Origin: Kiloniellaceae bacterium
GTDB taxonomy: Bacteria > Pseudomonadota > Alphaproteobacteria > Kiloniellales > J153
Assembly: GCA_021776115.1 (NCBI GenBank)
Contig: JAJFGN010000028.1
Coordinates: 1-64,000 of the forward strand
Direction of reading: 5' to 3'
Length of the DNA: 64,000 nucleotides
In this document: one piece after another, positions 34,207-44,060 of the stretch
Position numbering within the stretch: the first letter of the stretch is position 1
How the letters are laid out: each line of letters begins with the position of its first letter
The notes under the pieces: model-generated
The model's database searches: none
Seen by the model: the letters and a program-made list of their open reading frames with translations, nothing else
Told to the model about the DNA's origin: nothing
Translations under genes and position numbers: made by a program

Positions 34207-36780
34207 ATGATAATGACCCCTTTCGCGCGCCGCCGCGTCACCGCGGTCCTCGGTCCCACAAACACCGGAAAGACGTACCTGGCGATCGAGCGCATGCTGG
34301 GGCACGCCAGCGGCATGATCGGGTTTCCCCTGCGGCTGCTGGCGCGCGAAAACTACGACCGGGTGGTCAAGATCAAAGGCGCGGGCCAGGTCGCGCTGGT
34401 CACAGGCGAAGAGAAAATTGTGCCACCGGGCGCGCGCTATTTCCTCTGCACCGTCGAATCCATGCCGGTCGATCGCGCGACCGACTTCTTAGGCGTCGAC
34501 GAAATCCAGCTCTGCGCGGACCCGGAGCGCGGCCACGTCTTCACAGACCGTCTGCTGCACGCACGCGGGACGCAGGAGACCATGTTCATGGGCGCGGACA
34601 CCCTGCGCACCATCCTGCGCAAACTCGTCCCCGAAGCGGAGACGATCTCGCGGCCCCGGTTTTCGACCCTCGCCTACACCGGAGAGTGCAAGCTGTCGCG
34701 CCTGCCACCGCGGTCGACCGTTGTCGCCTTCTCGGCCGCCGAGGTTTACGAAACGGCGGAGTTGATGCGCCGCCAGCGCGGCGGCACGGCGGTCGTGATG
34801 GGCGCGCTCAGCCCGCGCACGCGCCGGGCGCAGGTCGGCATGTTCGAGGCTGGCGAGGTCGATTACCTGGTCGCCACCGACGCCATCGGCATGGGCCTGA
34901 ATTTGGACCTGGAGCACGTGGCCTTCGCCAAGTTGTCGAAGTTCGACGGCCAGACAATGCGCCCCCTCGGGGCGTCGGAAATAGCCCAGATCGCGGGGCG
35001 CGCCGGGCGCCACATGACCGACGGCAGCTTTGGGACCACCAACGACATCGGACCGATCGACCCCAAAACGATCGAGGCGGTCGAGGAGCATCGATTCGAC
35101 CCCCATGACACCGTATTCTGGCGGGCGCGCGACTTGAACCTGCGCTCGCCCGGCGCCCTGTTGACAAGCCTCGAGCGCCACCCGCCCTCACCGATCCTCA
35201 GACGCGCGTCTCGGTGCGACGACCTTCGGGCCTTGAGCGCCTTGGCCCGCGAGCCGGATATTCTCGATTTGGCGCGCAATCCTGGCGCTGTCGGTCTGCT
35301 GTGGGAGGTGTGCCAAATCCCGGACTTCCAGAAAATTCTCTCCGACCGGCATACACGCCTGCTGAGCCGAATTTATCGCAACTTGATGGCCGGAGGCCTT
35401 GACGCTGGGAGCTACCTGCCCACCGACTGGGTGGCACAACAAATCGCCCGCATCGACCGCTGCGATGGCGATATCGACACACTGGTCGCCCGGATCGCTC
35501 AGGTACGCACCTGGACCTACGTTTCGCACCGCGCCGACTGGTTGGCCGATCCCCAGCATTGGCAGGAGCGCACCCGTGCCATTGAAGACAAGCTGTCGGA
35601 CGCTTTGCACGAGCGCTTGACCGCGCGCTTCGTGGACCGGCGCGCGGCCGTGCTGGTCCGGCGCCTGCGGACCGGTGACGAAATGCTGGCCGCGATCAAG
35701 GCCGATGGCATCGTCTTGGTCGAAGGCGAATTCGTTGGCCGGCTGCACGGATTTCGGTTCCAGGTCGATGAGGCGGTGACGGGCGGGGACGCGCAGGCCC
35801 TGCTGACGGCCGCGCGGCGGGCACTCCTAAGCGAGATTCCGAGGCGTCTGCGCGCCCTGGAGCGGGCGCCAGCGCAGGAATTCGCGCTTCTGCCCGGCGG
35901 CGGCTTAACCTGGCGAGGCGAAGCGGTCGGCGGCCTAGGCGCGGGCGACACCGCCCTGACACCGATAGTCGAGCCTCTGAGCAGCGAGTTTTTGGACAGC
36001 CGCGCGCGCGAACGTTTACGCCTCTGCCTGGCGGCCTGGCTGCAGCGTCACCTGCGGGCGCGTTTGATGCCCCTGTACCGTGTCTGTGAAGCAGCTACCC
36101 AAGGCGAATTCTCAGGTCCTGCGCGGGGCCTCTTATACCAACTGGGCGAAGCTCTCGGCGTTATCCCGCGCGACCGGGTCGGGGAGCAGCTTCGCGCCAT
36201 CGGCAAGGCGGAGCGCAAGCGTCTAGCGGCGCTGGGCGTACGCTTGGGCCGGGTCAGCGTTTACATGCCGGCCCTGCGCCGCTCCGGCCGCCCGGAGATT
36301 CTTGGCCTTCTGTGGTCCGCTCATCGCCGGACCGCGATCCCGGCGTTCCCGGCGCACGAATCGCGCACTTGCCTGCCGGCGCCGGACGCAGACGAGAGTT
36401 TCTACTTGGCGGTCGGGTATTGTTGCCTGCCCGGGTTCAAGGGACCGAGGCTTGCCATCCGCGCCGAAGCATTGGAACACCTAGCTCAGGAGGTATTTCG
36501 CTTGAGCCAAAACGGCCCCTTCAGGGCCTCGGCGCGGCTGCACCGCCTTGTCGACGGAGACGCGGCGCGCTTGGAAACCGCGCTTAGAGCCCTGCGCTAC
36601 GACGTGCGCCAGGACACGGAGGGGCTCCAAGTTTCGCGGCGCCGGGGGCGTGCGGGCAATGGCGCCAACGGGCGCGGCGATAAGAACGCCGGCCCAGCAA
36701 AGAAATCCGGACCCAGGCAAGTGCGAAAGACAAATTCCTCGCCCTTCGACATTCTGCGGGAGCTAACACCCGGCGAATGA
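34207..36780 (+). CDS. SUV3/MgpS-like RNA helicase
   Basis: An 857-residue superfamily 2 helicase. Walker A GPTNTGKT lies at 16-23, the DEIQ box at 98-101 (hence not a strict DEAD protein) and motif VI QIAGRAGRH at 261-269. A long alpha-helical region follows, and then a basic, disordered C-terminus (residues about 810-845). The mitochondrial SUV3 helicase, which works with RNA-degrading enzymes, is the closest well-known relative; bacterial members occur in alphaproteobacteria in this same position next to an S4-domain gene. It overlaps the next gene by ATGA. Confidence 0.88.
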   Translation: MIMTPFARRRVTAVLGPTNTGKTYLAIERMLGHASGMIGFPLRLLARENYDRVVKIKGAGQVALVTGEEKIVPPGARYFLCTVESMPVDRATDFLGVDEIQLCADPERGHVFTDRLLHARGTQETMFMGADTLRTILRKLVPEAETISRPRFSTLAYTGECKLSRLPPRSTVVAFSAAEVYETAELMRRQRGGTAVVMGALSPRTRRAQVGMFEAGEVDYLVATDAIGMGLNLDLEHVAFAKLSKFDGQTMRPLGASEIAQIAGRAGRHMTDGSFGTTNDIGPIDPKTIEAVEEHRFDPHDTVFWRARDLNLRSPGALLTSLERHPPSPILRRASRCDDLRALSALAREPDILDLARNPGAVGLLWEVCQIPDFQKILSDRHTRLLSRIYRNLMAGGLDAGSYLPTDWVAQQIARIDRCDGDIDTLVARIAQVRTWTYVSHRADWLADPQHWQERTRAIEDKLSDALHERLTARFVDRRAAVLVRRLRTGDEMLAAIKADGIVLVEGEFVGRLHGFRFQVDEAVTGGDAQALLTAARRALLSEIPRRLRALERAPAQEFALLPGGGLTWRGEAVGGLGAGDTALTPIVEPLSSEFLDSRARERLRLCLAAWLQRHLRARLMPLYRVCEAATQGEFSGPARGLLYQLGEALGVIPRDRVGEQLRAIGKAERKRLAALGVRLGRVSVYMPALRRSGRPEILGLLWSAHRRTAIPAFPAHESRTCLPAPDADESFYLAVGYCCLPGFKGPRLAIRAEALEHLAQEVFRLSQNGPFRASARLHRLVDGDAARLETALRALRYDVRQDTEGLQVSRRRGRAGNGANGRGDKNAGPAKKSGPRQVRKTNSSPFDILRELTPGE

Positions 36781-37160
36781 CTGAATCTTCGCTACGCCTC
36801 GACAAATGGCTTTGGTATGCGCGTTTCTTCAAGACGCGCTCCCTGGCAACGGGGGTTTGCAACGCCGGGCACTTGCGGATCGGTGGCGACATCATTTCCA
36901 AGGCCCATCACAAGGTGCGCCCCGGCGATATCCTGACCTTCCCGCAGAGCCGGCAGATTCGGGTCGTGAAGATACTCGCTTTGGCGAGCCGCCGCGGCCC
37001 GGCGCCCGAGGCCCAAGAGCTCTATGAGGATTTGAGCCCGCCCAGCAAAGAAACCCGGTTGCCGCGTGACACCGCTGGCGGGGTTCGCCGTGAACCGGGG
37101 TCCGGCCGCCCAACCAAACGCGACCGCCGGGCGCTGGAAAAGGTCCGCGGTGGCGCCTGA
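36777..37160 (+). CDS. S4-domain RNA-binding protein, Hsp15-like
   Basis: 127 residues. The S4 domain is at about 6-65: LRLDKWLWYARFFKTRSLA, then NAGHLRIGG and VRPGDIL, as in Hsp15, which in E. coli binds stalled 50S subunits carrying nascent chains. The basic tail is longer than in E. coli. Translational coupling with the helicase suggests a shared role in RNA or ribosome handling. Confidence 0.88.
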   Translation: MTESSLRLDKWLWYARFFKTRSLATGVCNAGHLRIGGDIISKAHHKVRPGDILTFPQSRQIRVVKILALASRRGPAPEAQELYEDLSPPSKETRLPRDTAGGVRREPGSGRPTKRDRRALEKVRGGA

Positions 37161-37567
37161 TCTGCCATAGGGACCTTCGCCCTGCCAAGAAGACGGCGTC
37201 CAAAAATAAACTGCGTTGCGCTGAAACCTATTGCCGATTGCGGGCGTAATCATACATGAGGGGTGGCGGCTTTGCCGTTCCGACCGCTGTCTGCCGGATT
37301 TCTCAAAATGCGGGCAAAGCGGACTAGCGGATAGGGCTAAAACGTTCATCCGCCGCAACCGAGCCGGTCTCGCGTGGACCCTTGGACCGGTCCCGATGGG
37401 TACCATATCTAGCGGTGTCTCAGGCAGGGGAAACAAATTATGCTGAGTAGGCCAGCGAAATTAACTTGGTGTTAACCAAGCCGGTGCGACGATCCGCGCG
37501 TGATCGAACGGCCCGGCCCAAGCGTCAGCGAGCTCAGTGGGATCGCGACGACGAAAAAAGCGATGGA
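37161..37567. other. intergenic region
   Basis: 407 bp with no gene I can support. AT-rich patches near 37430-37470 could hold a promoter for the small protein or the TerB-like gene, but I see no convincing pair of elements. Confidence 0.4.
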
Positions 37568-37771
37568 ATGAAAACTCCGATGGTTAGTCCCTACCTCAAC
37601 CGGCCGGTCCGATCCCTCGATCAAGTTTTGAAGGCGCGGGCCGAAACCCTCGGCCCGCCGCCGGCGGAGCGCCCATCCAAGCACCTGGAAACGGCGCCGA
37701 ACCCGGCACCGGCACTGTCGCGCCAGCTCAGCGAGCCTGAGACCCTGCCTGCCCCCCGGCGCGCCGCCTAG
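37568..37771 (+). CDS. small hypothetical protein, 67 aa
   Basis: 67 residues from the ATG at 37568: MKTPMVSPYLNRPVRSLD, then a short helix and a proline-rich tail. A longer frame from 37466 would add 34 very basic residues and looks artificial. The PYLNRP-RSLDQVL opening is the kind of short conserved segment seen in small alphaproteobacterial proteins of unknown role. It precedes the TerB-like gene by 61 bp in the same direction. Confidence 0.45.
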   Translation: MKTPMVSPYLNRPVRSLDQVLKARAETLGPPPAERPSKHLETAPNPAPALSRQLSEPETLPAPRRAA

Positions 37772-37832
37772 AGCCTTATCTTCCGGTTCCGATAGGCACA
37801 ATCCGCTCAGGGTTGCGCCCCGGCGAAGGCGC

Positions 37833-38318
37833 ATGATACGCAAAGCCGTGTTCGAACGCATCAAAGCCTTTGTCAGCAATTGGGAATCCAGCGCCGCGCC
37901 GGGTGAGCGCACGCATCCGATTGAAGAGTATCAGATGGCCGCCGCGGCCCTCTTGGTTGAGGCGGCGCAGATGGATGAAACCTTCGACGCACGCGAACGG
38001 GCCACGATCGTCAATCTCTTGACCGGCCGCTTCGGACTCACGATCCAAGAGAGCGAGGAATTGCTCGAAGCCGCCGAAGAGGAAGTCGCTCGCTCCAGTC
38101 AGCTCTACGCATTTACCAGGGCGGTCAAGGACGCCTTCACAGGTGAGGAGCGTATCGAACTCGTGGAGATGCTCTGGGAAGTCGCGTATACCGACGGCGA
38201 ACTGCACGATTATGAGGCGAGCCTGATCCGCCGCGTGACCGGCTTGCTGCAGGTCAGCGATCGCGATAGCGGTGCGGCGCGCAAGCGGGCCTTGGAAAAA
38301 TTGGGCCGGAAGAACTAG
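37833..38318 (+). CDS. TerB-like protein
   Basis: 161 residues, all helical, matching the TerB/DjlA N-terminal fold: a YQMAAAALLVEAAQMDETFDARE segment with acidic residues typical of the family's metal site, and a second half-site LWEVAYTDGELHDYEASLI. TerB proteins were named from tellurite resistance, but most members in this position are of unknown role. It precedes fdxA by 79 bp on the same strand. Confidence 0.8.
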   Translation: MIRKAVFERIKAFVSNWESSAAPGERTHPIEEYQMAAAALLVEAAQMDETFDARERATIVNLLTGRFGLTIQESEELLEAAEEEVARSSQLYAFTRAVKDAFTGEERIELVEMLWEVAYTDGELHDYEASLIRRVTGLLQVSDRDSGAARKRALEKLGRKN

Positions 38319-38397
38319 TCTAGCCCAGATGATTTGGGCCGGGCATCAAAGTGGCGGAAATGCCTTTCGAATTGGGCGGTAGAAGGAGAGCGAAGCA

Positions 38398-38736
<339 letters not shown>

Positions 38737-38854
38737 ATATTTGGGTTATTTTTCCTAACTTTCACAGGAAAACCCGGACCCGATATCTGAGGGGCTTGGC
38801 CGACCAAAACGGGTCTTCGCCATCCCGTTTTGCCTCGCGTTTGCACCGCGACCC

Positions 38855-38883
38855 TTGAATATTCCAGAAAAATGATGTATATA
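38855..38883 (+). promoter_or_regulatory. candidate sigma-70 promoter of carD
   Basis: TTGAAT (38855-38860), 17 bp, TATATA (38878-38883). This is the best promoter-like pair in the 457-bp gap 38737-39193 before carD. Use of it would give a leader of about 300 nt. The rest of the gap shows no gene. Confidence 0.45.
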
Positions 38884-39193
38884 TAACCGGTTAGTAACAG
38901 ACCTCATCGAGCCCAATTTGGGTACTTTCGCGGTCGCGGTAGGATATCGGAAGCAGCGACGCCGAGGGATGGCAATAAGTTACCGGGGCGGGGTGCCGTA
39001 AGGGTTGCGGCACCTTAATTTTGTTCATGTTTCCTGGCGGCTAGGGTCCAGTTTCCATCGCCGCGCAGCGATTCGCCTATTGCGCGCCGCGACCGGCCGA
39101 ATTCCTGGGCGCGGCACCCTGGGCACGGCGCGCCGAAATGACGCTGAAAGCGCTGGCGCGAGTTGATTAACTAAGGAATCGATTGAAAAGCGA

Positions 39194-39724
39194 ATGACCA
39201 AAAAGCGGATTACCAAGGAACAGAAAGCGGCCAAGGAAGCGGGCTTCGAGACCGGCGATTACGTCGTGTACCCGACCCACGGCGTTGGCCGGGTTCAGGG
39301 CGTGGAGGTCCAGGAAATCTCCGGCCATACACTGACTCTGATAATTATTAAGTTCGAAAAAGACCGCATGACCTTGCGCGTCCCCATCTCCAAAGCGGAA
39401 GAATCGGGCCTGCGTAAGCTTTCCAGCCGCAAATTGATGGATTCCGCGCTGGCGACCCTGAAAGGGCGCAGCCGCGTGAAGCGGACTATGTGGAGCCGGC
39501 GCGCGCAGGAATACGAGGCCAAGATCAATTCGGGCGACCCCGTGTCGATCGCCGAGGTGGTGCGGGATCTGCACCGCGGCGCGGATCAGCCGGACCAGTC
39601 CTATAGCGAGCGGCAGATGTACCAGGCGGCACTCGACCGCTTGGCGCGCGAGCTGGCGGCGGTCGAGAAAATCGACGAGGACGCGGCGGCCCTTAAGCTG
39701 GAAGAACTTCTCACTGCAGCGTAG
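39194..39724 (+). CDS. carD: CarD-family transcription regulator
   Basis: Binds the RNA polymerase beta lobe and stabilises open complexes. The 176 residues open with a CarD_CdnL_TRCF domain, GDYVVYPTHGVGRVQGVE and FEKDRMTLRVPISKAEE, followed by helices including MWSRRAQEYEAKINSGD. A CarD homologue is general in alphaproteobacteria. The start at 39194 is the only ATG fitting the family's N-terminus. Confidence 0.93.
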   Translation: MTKKRITKEQKAAKEAGFETGDYVVYPTHGVGRVQGVEVQEISGHTLTLIIIKFEKDRMTLRVPISKAEESGLRKLSSRKLMDSALATLKGRSRVKRTMWSRRAQEYEAKINSGDPVSIAEVVRDLHRGADQPDQSYSERQMYQAALDRLARELAAVEKIDEDAAALKLEELLTAA

Positions 39725-39878
39725 GTTAGTGCCCTCTATCGTAAATGGATGGCACTAAGCCTGTCCGGTTGACAGTCACGAGCCCAAACATTCAGGCTCA
39801 CCGGACCACTTAACACCTTCGGCCGGCCGCGGTAGAATCGCGGCGCCGGAGCAAAGCGGGGGATCGCCTGCCGGCGCT

Positions 39879-40679
39879 ATGACGGATCGGCAGAAATTCG
39901 CGGTGCTGCGCACCGCGCGTCGAATCTGGGCGGTCGGGGCGATTCACGCCGATGTCGCCCGGCTCAAGCGGCTGCACGCGCGTTTGTGGCCCAAGCTGGA
40001 GCTGTGTGACCGGATCGTCTATACGGGAAACATGATCGGGCACGCGCCCCTGGCCCGCGAGACCCTCGATACACTCTTGAATTTCCGCCTGCATCACCTG
40101 GCGCGGCCACACAGCGAGGCCGACGACGTCGTCTATCTGCGCGGCAGCCAGGAAGAGATGTGGCAAAAGCTGTTGCAGCTTCAATTCGCCACCAACCCGC
40201 GCGGAGTCCTGGAATGGATGATCGCCCAAGGTGTCGGCCCGACCCTCGAATCCTATGGCGTGGCGGTACAAGACGCCATGCGCGAGGCGGCGGCCGGCAC
40301 GGTATCCTTGACCCGCTGGACCGGCCGGCTGCGTCAATCGATCCATGCGCAATCCGGCCACCATCAGATCATGGCCGCCCTGCGCCGCGCGGCCTATACC
40401 GAGGAAGGCACGCTCCTTTTCGTCAACGCCGGGCTTGACCCGAAGCGTCCGCTTGAAACCCAAAGCGACAGCTTTTGGTGGTCCAGTACGGAGTTCGCGG
40501 GCATTTCGGAACCCTTCGGGCAGTTCAAGCGTGTCGTGCGCGGTTACGACCCTAATCACGGCGGCTACAAGGACTCCGAGTACGCCTTGACGATCGATGG
40601 CGGCTGCGGTTTCGACGGGCAACTGATGGCGGCCTGTCTTAGTGCCGAAGGGGAAATCCTCGATATCGTCGAAGCCTAG
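39879..40679 (+). CDS. calcineurin-fold protein lacking metal ligands
   Basis: 266 residues with the layout of a GpA-type serine/threonine phosphatase: VGAIHADVARLK (20-30) in place of GDIHG, YTGNMIGHAP (49-57) for GDYIDRGP, LRGSQEEM (87-94) for GNHE, LFVNAGLDP (179-187) for FVHAGL, and a GCGFDGQLMAACL end for the LDTGA-GGxLTAL element. The first Asp, bridging Asp, Asn/His pair and later His are replaced by Ala, Asn, Ser/Gln and Asn; only His23 remains. The fold is probably kept without phosphatase activity. It lies between carD and a membrane aspartic-protease gene. Confidence 0.7.
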   Translation: MTDRQKFAVLRTARRIWAVGAIHADVARLKRLHARLWPKLELCDRIVYTGNMIGHAPLARETLDTLLNFRLHHLARPHSEADDVVYLRGSQEEMWQKLLQLQFATNPRGVLEWMIAQGVGPTLESYGVAVQDAMREAAAGTVSLTRWTGRLRQSIHAQSGHHQIMAALRRAAYTEEGTLLFVNAGLDPKRPLETQSDSFWWSSTEFAGISEPFGQFKRVVRGYDPNHGGYKDSEYALTIDGGCGFDGQLMAACLSAEGEILDIVEA

Positions 40680-40737
40680 AGCCTAGCCCCGCGAAATAAA
40701 CGGCCATTTATCAGAGATCGACAGGAAGGGGCGCGAC

Positions 40738-41469
40738 ATGGGCGGTCCTTGGGGCCCGGGCCCAAGGCGTTCGTCAACCGGCAGCGGATGGGTGTTATGG
40801 CTGGCGCTGGTTCTCGGCGTCGCGGGGCTGGTCGCCTTTCTGGCCTGGCGGTTCCCGGACGCCATCTACTCAGATAACGACTGGGCGCGAATCGTCTATT
40901 TGGTGCTGCTGCTGGTCCTGGTGTCGAGTTCGGTCCTGGCTGGCCGCCGGTTAAGGCTCAAGGGCGTCGCCAAAGCGGCGGCGATTTGGGCGGCCATCAT
41001 TGTGGTGCTAACGCTCGGCTATGGCTATCGCCTGGAGCTTGGCGCCATCGGCGAGCGCGTGCTGGGCGAGTTCCTGCCTCACCGCGGCACGGTGGTCGGT
41101 GACGACGAGGTCCGGTTCCCAGCCGGCCTCGACGGCCACTTCCGGATCGAGGCCTTGGTCGACGGTACGCCCGTGCGTTTCCTCGTCGATACCGGGGCGA
41201 GCGGCATCATTCTGAGCCCGGCCGATGCCCGCCGGATCGGCTTCGACCCAGAAAGGCTCAGCTTCACGGGCATCGCGGAAACCGCCAATGGAAACGTGCG
41301 CACGGCTCCGGTGCGCCTCGACAGCGTCGAGATCGGCCCGATTCAGATGACCGACCTACCAGCCTCGGTCAATCAGGCGGCGATGCGCGGCTCGTTGCTC
41401 GGCATGAGCTTTCTCGAGCACCTGCGGTCCTTCGAGGTGCGCGATGGCGTCTTGATCCTGCGCCGGTGA
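40738..41469 (+). CDS. membrane-anchored retropepsin-like aspartic protease
   Basis: 243 residues. Three hydrophobic segments at about 18-37, 50-67 and 79-95 are followed by a periplasmic clan AA protease domain with catalytic DTGAS (Asp151), the ILSPADARRIG flap region and LLGMSFLEHL. It matches the TIGR02281-type family found in alphaproteobacteria. The family forms homodimers, each giving one aspartate. Its substrate is unknown. Confidence 0.85.
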   Translation: MGGPWGPGPRRSSTGSGWVLWLALVLGVAGLVAFLAWRFPDAIYSDNDWARIVYLVLLLVLVSSSVLAGRRLRLKGVAKAAAIWAAIIVVLTLGYGYRLELGAIGERVLGEFLPHRGTVVGDDEVRFPAGLDGHFRIEALVDGTPVRFLVDTGASGIILSPADARRIGFDPERLSFTGIAETANGNVRTAPVRLDSVEIGPIQMTDLPASVNQAAMRGSLLGMSFLEHLRSFEVRDGVLILRR

Positions 41470-41650
41470 TCGCGGGGCGCGGGGACGTCTATTATCGGCT
41501 ACCTGAAACACCGGCCTTGCTGTAGATGGCTTCTTTCGCCGGCATTGGCGCACCGCCGCTGACCTAGCTCAGATCTAGTTTACAAGCACACGACCCCGTG
41601 CGGTGGTCCCAAGATTGAATCGCCGCACCGTGGGCCGGAACGACCGGCGT

Positions 41651-43117
41651 CTATTCGGCGACGATCTTGATCTTTTGGCCTAGCTGTAGCTTGCTGTCCG
41701 GTCTTAATCCGTTAAGCACCTGGAGACGCGGCAGCGCGTAGCTTTCGAACGGCGAGCGCGCGGCGAGCGATTGCAGCGTTTCGCCGGACCGCACCATATG
41801 AACCCGCACCCGCAAGGGTTTGATGGTTGCGATGTCTCCGTCGTTGAGCTTGCGAAAACTGTAGGTTGTTTTGCGCAAGTCTTCGGCCAAGGCCGCGCTC
41901 GCCTCCGGGCGAGTGACGAACAGCATGCGATAGATTGTCTGGCCATCGTAGCGGATGGCAACCAGGCGTACGTCTCGCGGCCCTTCTTTCGTATCCAATC
42001 TGATTTGTCCGGTCGCGGCCGCCATGCCGTTGACGGTGGTCGCTTCGACATCGCGCAACGCCGCCCCCTTGGCCCAGATTTGAGTCAGGTACGCGGGCAT
42101 AGCGACATCGCCATCCGCCTTGCCTCGATCGAAGATAATGGCCGCGCCCTGCGGGCCGCGCGCGACCACGGCTTGGCGCCCATTGGCTAGCTGAAAATTC
42201 GCTGGCACGTCGAAAGCAAACTTGAGCTTGGCATGAAGGAATGTGCGGCCCCGTACGATACCCTCGTCCGGGTTATCGCCGTAGAGCATGCCATCGATCT
42301 TGTTCAGATAGATGTCGCGCGCGTGCATGGGGTTCGCGACCGTCTTAACGCCCGCCTCGCGCATCGCCGCCTCGACCCGATCGGCGGTACGCGGATGGGT
42401 CTGCATGATATTGAAATCGTCCGCCTTGCCCGGCTGGCCCGCCATCTCGGCCTCGAGGCGGCTATCGGCCAACAAATGTTCCAAGAAGGACGCCATGGCC
42501 TGGGGGTCGTATCCGGCGCGCGCCAGGTATCGAATGCCGAGCAGGTCGGCTTCGTGTTCCTGTTCGCGCGAAAAACTGGTCAGTGCGATTCCGCCGACCG
42601 CGCCGGCGGCATCCGACGCTATGCCGCCGAACAGGATACCGAGACCGATTTGCGCGATGTTGGCGGCCATGGCCTGGCCATAGCGTTCCGCGCTGTGCCG
42701 CGCGGTTACGTGACCGATCTCGTGCGCCAAAACACCGGCCATTTCCGCTTCGTCGCTGGCGAGCGCAAGAAGGCCACGGGTGATATAAACGTAACCGCCC
42801 GGTAGCGCGAAAGCGTTCACGATCGGCGTGTCCAAAACCGTGAAGGTGAACTTTAGCTCGGGCGATTCGGACGTCTTGGCTATGAGCTCGCCAACACTGC
42901 GAACATAAGCGTTGAGCGCGGGGTTTTCGTAGGCGCCGCCGAATTGCGGGACGATTTTCTCGTGCTCCTGGGCTCCGAGCGCGACTTCATCCTCCGCCGA
43001 CATGCCGCCGGTGAAAAAGGCGCGCCCCGTCGCCGGCGCGGTTTCACACCCGGCCAAGACGGCGCCAGCCGTCAGCAATGCCAAAGCCAATGCCGCGCGC
43101 GCTATTCGCGTGATCAT
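41651..43117 (-). CDS. M48 family lipoprotein metalloprotease with LysM
   Basis: 488 residues. A lipoprotein signal ends in LAGC (Cys24). The M48 domain has HEIGH (His132, Glu133, His136) and a downstream EADLLGIRYLARAGYDP carrying the third ligand. A C-terminal LysM-like segment (about 437-488: VRSGETLQSLAARSP and GLRPDSKLQLGQKIKI) would bind peptidoglycan. BepA/YfgC in E. coli is related but has TPRs instead. GAGGTGATC precedes the ATG at 43117. It overlaps the preceding nuclease-like gene by ATGA. Confidence 0.88.
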   Translation of the reverse strand: MITRIARAALALALLTAGAVLAGCETAPATGRAFFTGGMSAEDEVALGAQEHEKIVPQFGGAYENPALNAYVRSVGELIAKTSESPELKFTFTVLDTPIVNAFALPGGYVYITRGLLALASDEAEMAGVLAHEIGHVTARHSAERYGQAMAANIAQIGLGILFGGIASDAAGAVGGIALTSFSREQEHEADLLGIRYLARAGYDPQAMASFLEHLLADSRLEAEMAGQPGKADDFNIMQTHPRTADRVEAAMREAGVKTVANPMHARDIYLNKIDGMLYGDNPDEGIVRGRTFLHAKLKFAFDVPANFQLANGRQAVVARGPQGAAIIFDRGKADGDVAMPAYLTQIWAKGAALRDVEATTVNGMAAATGQIRLDTKEGPRDVRLVAIRYDGQTIYRMLFVTRPEASAALAEDLRKTTYSFRKLNDGDIATIKPLRVRVHMVRSGETLQSLAARSPFESYALPRLQVLNGLRPDSKLQLGQKIKIVAE

Positions 43118-43941
43118 GGACCGATCACCTCTATCTGTTCCGGATGGGTCGCTTCTATCATGGGTCCGTTGAAAGATTTTAGCCAACCGCGAGCTCGTAC
43201 GATACGCCTTCGATAATCATCAGGTTGTATATTCTCGGCTTCGAATTGCCGGCGCGCCTTGGGCGAGACGGTCACCGTAAAGTCTTCGCGCCAATCGTCA
43301 CCGAAGTTGAGATAAACACGCCCACGCACAACCGCAACCTCCCGCACCCGGCCCTCGACCAACTCGAACCCGCCGATGTGGCGCACCGCCTGTTCAGGGG
43401 TACGCACAGCGTAGAAAGGATGGGCCCAGATGCCGCGCCGCGCCACCCGTGCCTCGCTCTCACGCGCCAGCATCTCGGGCACCAAGGCGCGGTTGTCGGC
43501 AAAGCTATAGACCCGCGCCATGCCCAGGCTCAGCAGCTTGCCCTGGATCCAGCCGCCCTCGGCATCGAAAAGCTGCGCCAGCGCCCGGCCGTGCCGGTCG
43601 ATGCGGCGCCCACCATAGGCCAGGGTCAGCCTTTGGCCCAAAGTCAGGACGGACAAGGCTTGTTTGGCCTTCTCGGCCAGCGGCCACGCCTTGAAACCGG
43701 CCCGGCCTAGGGGCAGCTTCGGCGCTTGAATGCCCACCAAGCGTACCTGGCGGCCATCGTCGAGCACTATGGTGTCGCCGTCGACGATCTCAACCGCGCT
43801 GGCCGTCCCGCCATCGCTGAGTCCGGCAGGAAGCGGTGGCTCGCCCGCGGCGCGCCCACTCTGGAACGGCGCGCCAAGCCCGACAATCGGAACCGCCAAC
43901 GCCAAGGCCAGGAAGGTGCGTCGCAGGGGTTGGGCCGGCAC
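43114..43941 (-). CDS. exported staphylococcal-nuclease-like protein
   Basis: 275 residues with a signal peptide (about 1-31). The thermonuclease fold (SNc) follows: VDGDTIVLDDGRQVRLVGIQ, and RGIWAHPFY at the end of the domain. The Arg of canonical RLxGIDxPE is there, but the acid after GI is replaced by Gln in GIQAPK, so activity may be lowered. A C-terminal part of some 80 residues, up to EQIEVIGP, is not part of the fold. The start is GTG at 43941 with AAGGAT upstream. It is coupled to the M48 gene. Confidence 0.82.
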   Translation of the reverse strand: MPAQPLRRTFLALALAVPIVGLGAPFQSGRAAGEPPLPAGLSDGGTASAVEIVDGDTIVLDDGRQVRLVGIQAPKLPLGRAGFKAWPLAEKAKQALSVLTLGQRLTLAYGGRRIDRHGRALAQLFDAEGGWIQGKLLSLGMARVYSFADNRALVPEMLARESEARVARRGIWAHPFYAVRTPEQAVRHIGGFELVEGRVREVAVVRGRVYLNFGDDWREDFTVTVSPKARRQFEAENIQPDDYRRRIVRARGWLKSFNGPMIEATHPEQIEVIGP

Positions 43942-44060
43942 TCAAATATCCTTCATCTTCGGTTCACGCAGCCCCGCGCCGGTCCGCGCATTGGCAAGGC
44001 CGAATCGGAGTGCGATATAGGATACCCCGATAGACGCCGACATGCATGTGAGGCCAGTGA

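Noticed and set aside
41560-41650. CTAG-rich stretch between the aspartic protease and M48 genes as a regulatory element
   Set aside because: No symmetric structure beyond a few bases and no promoter-like spacing.
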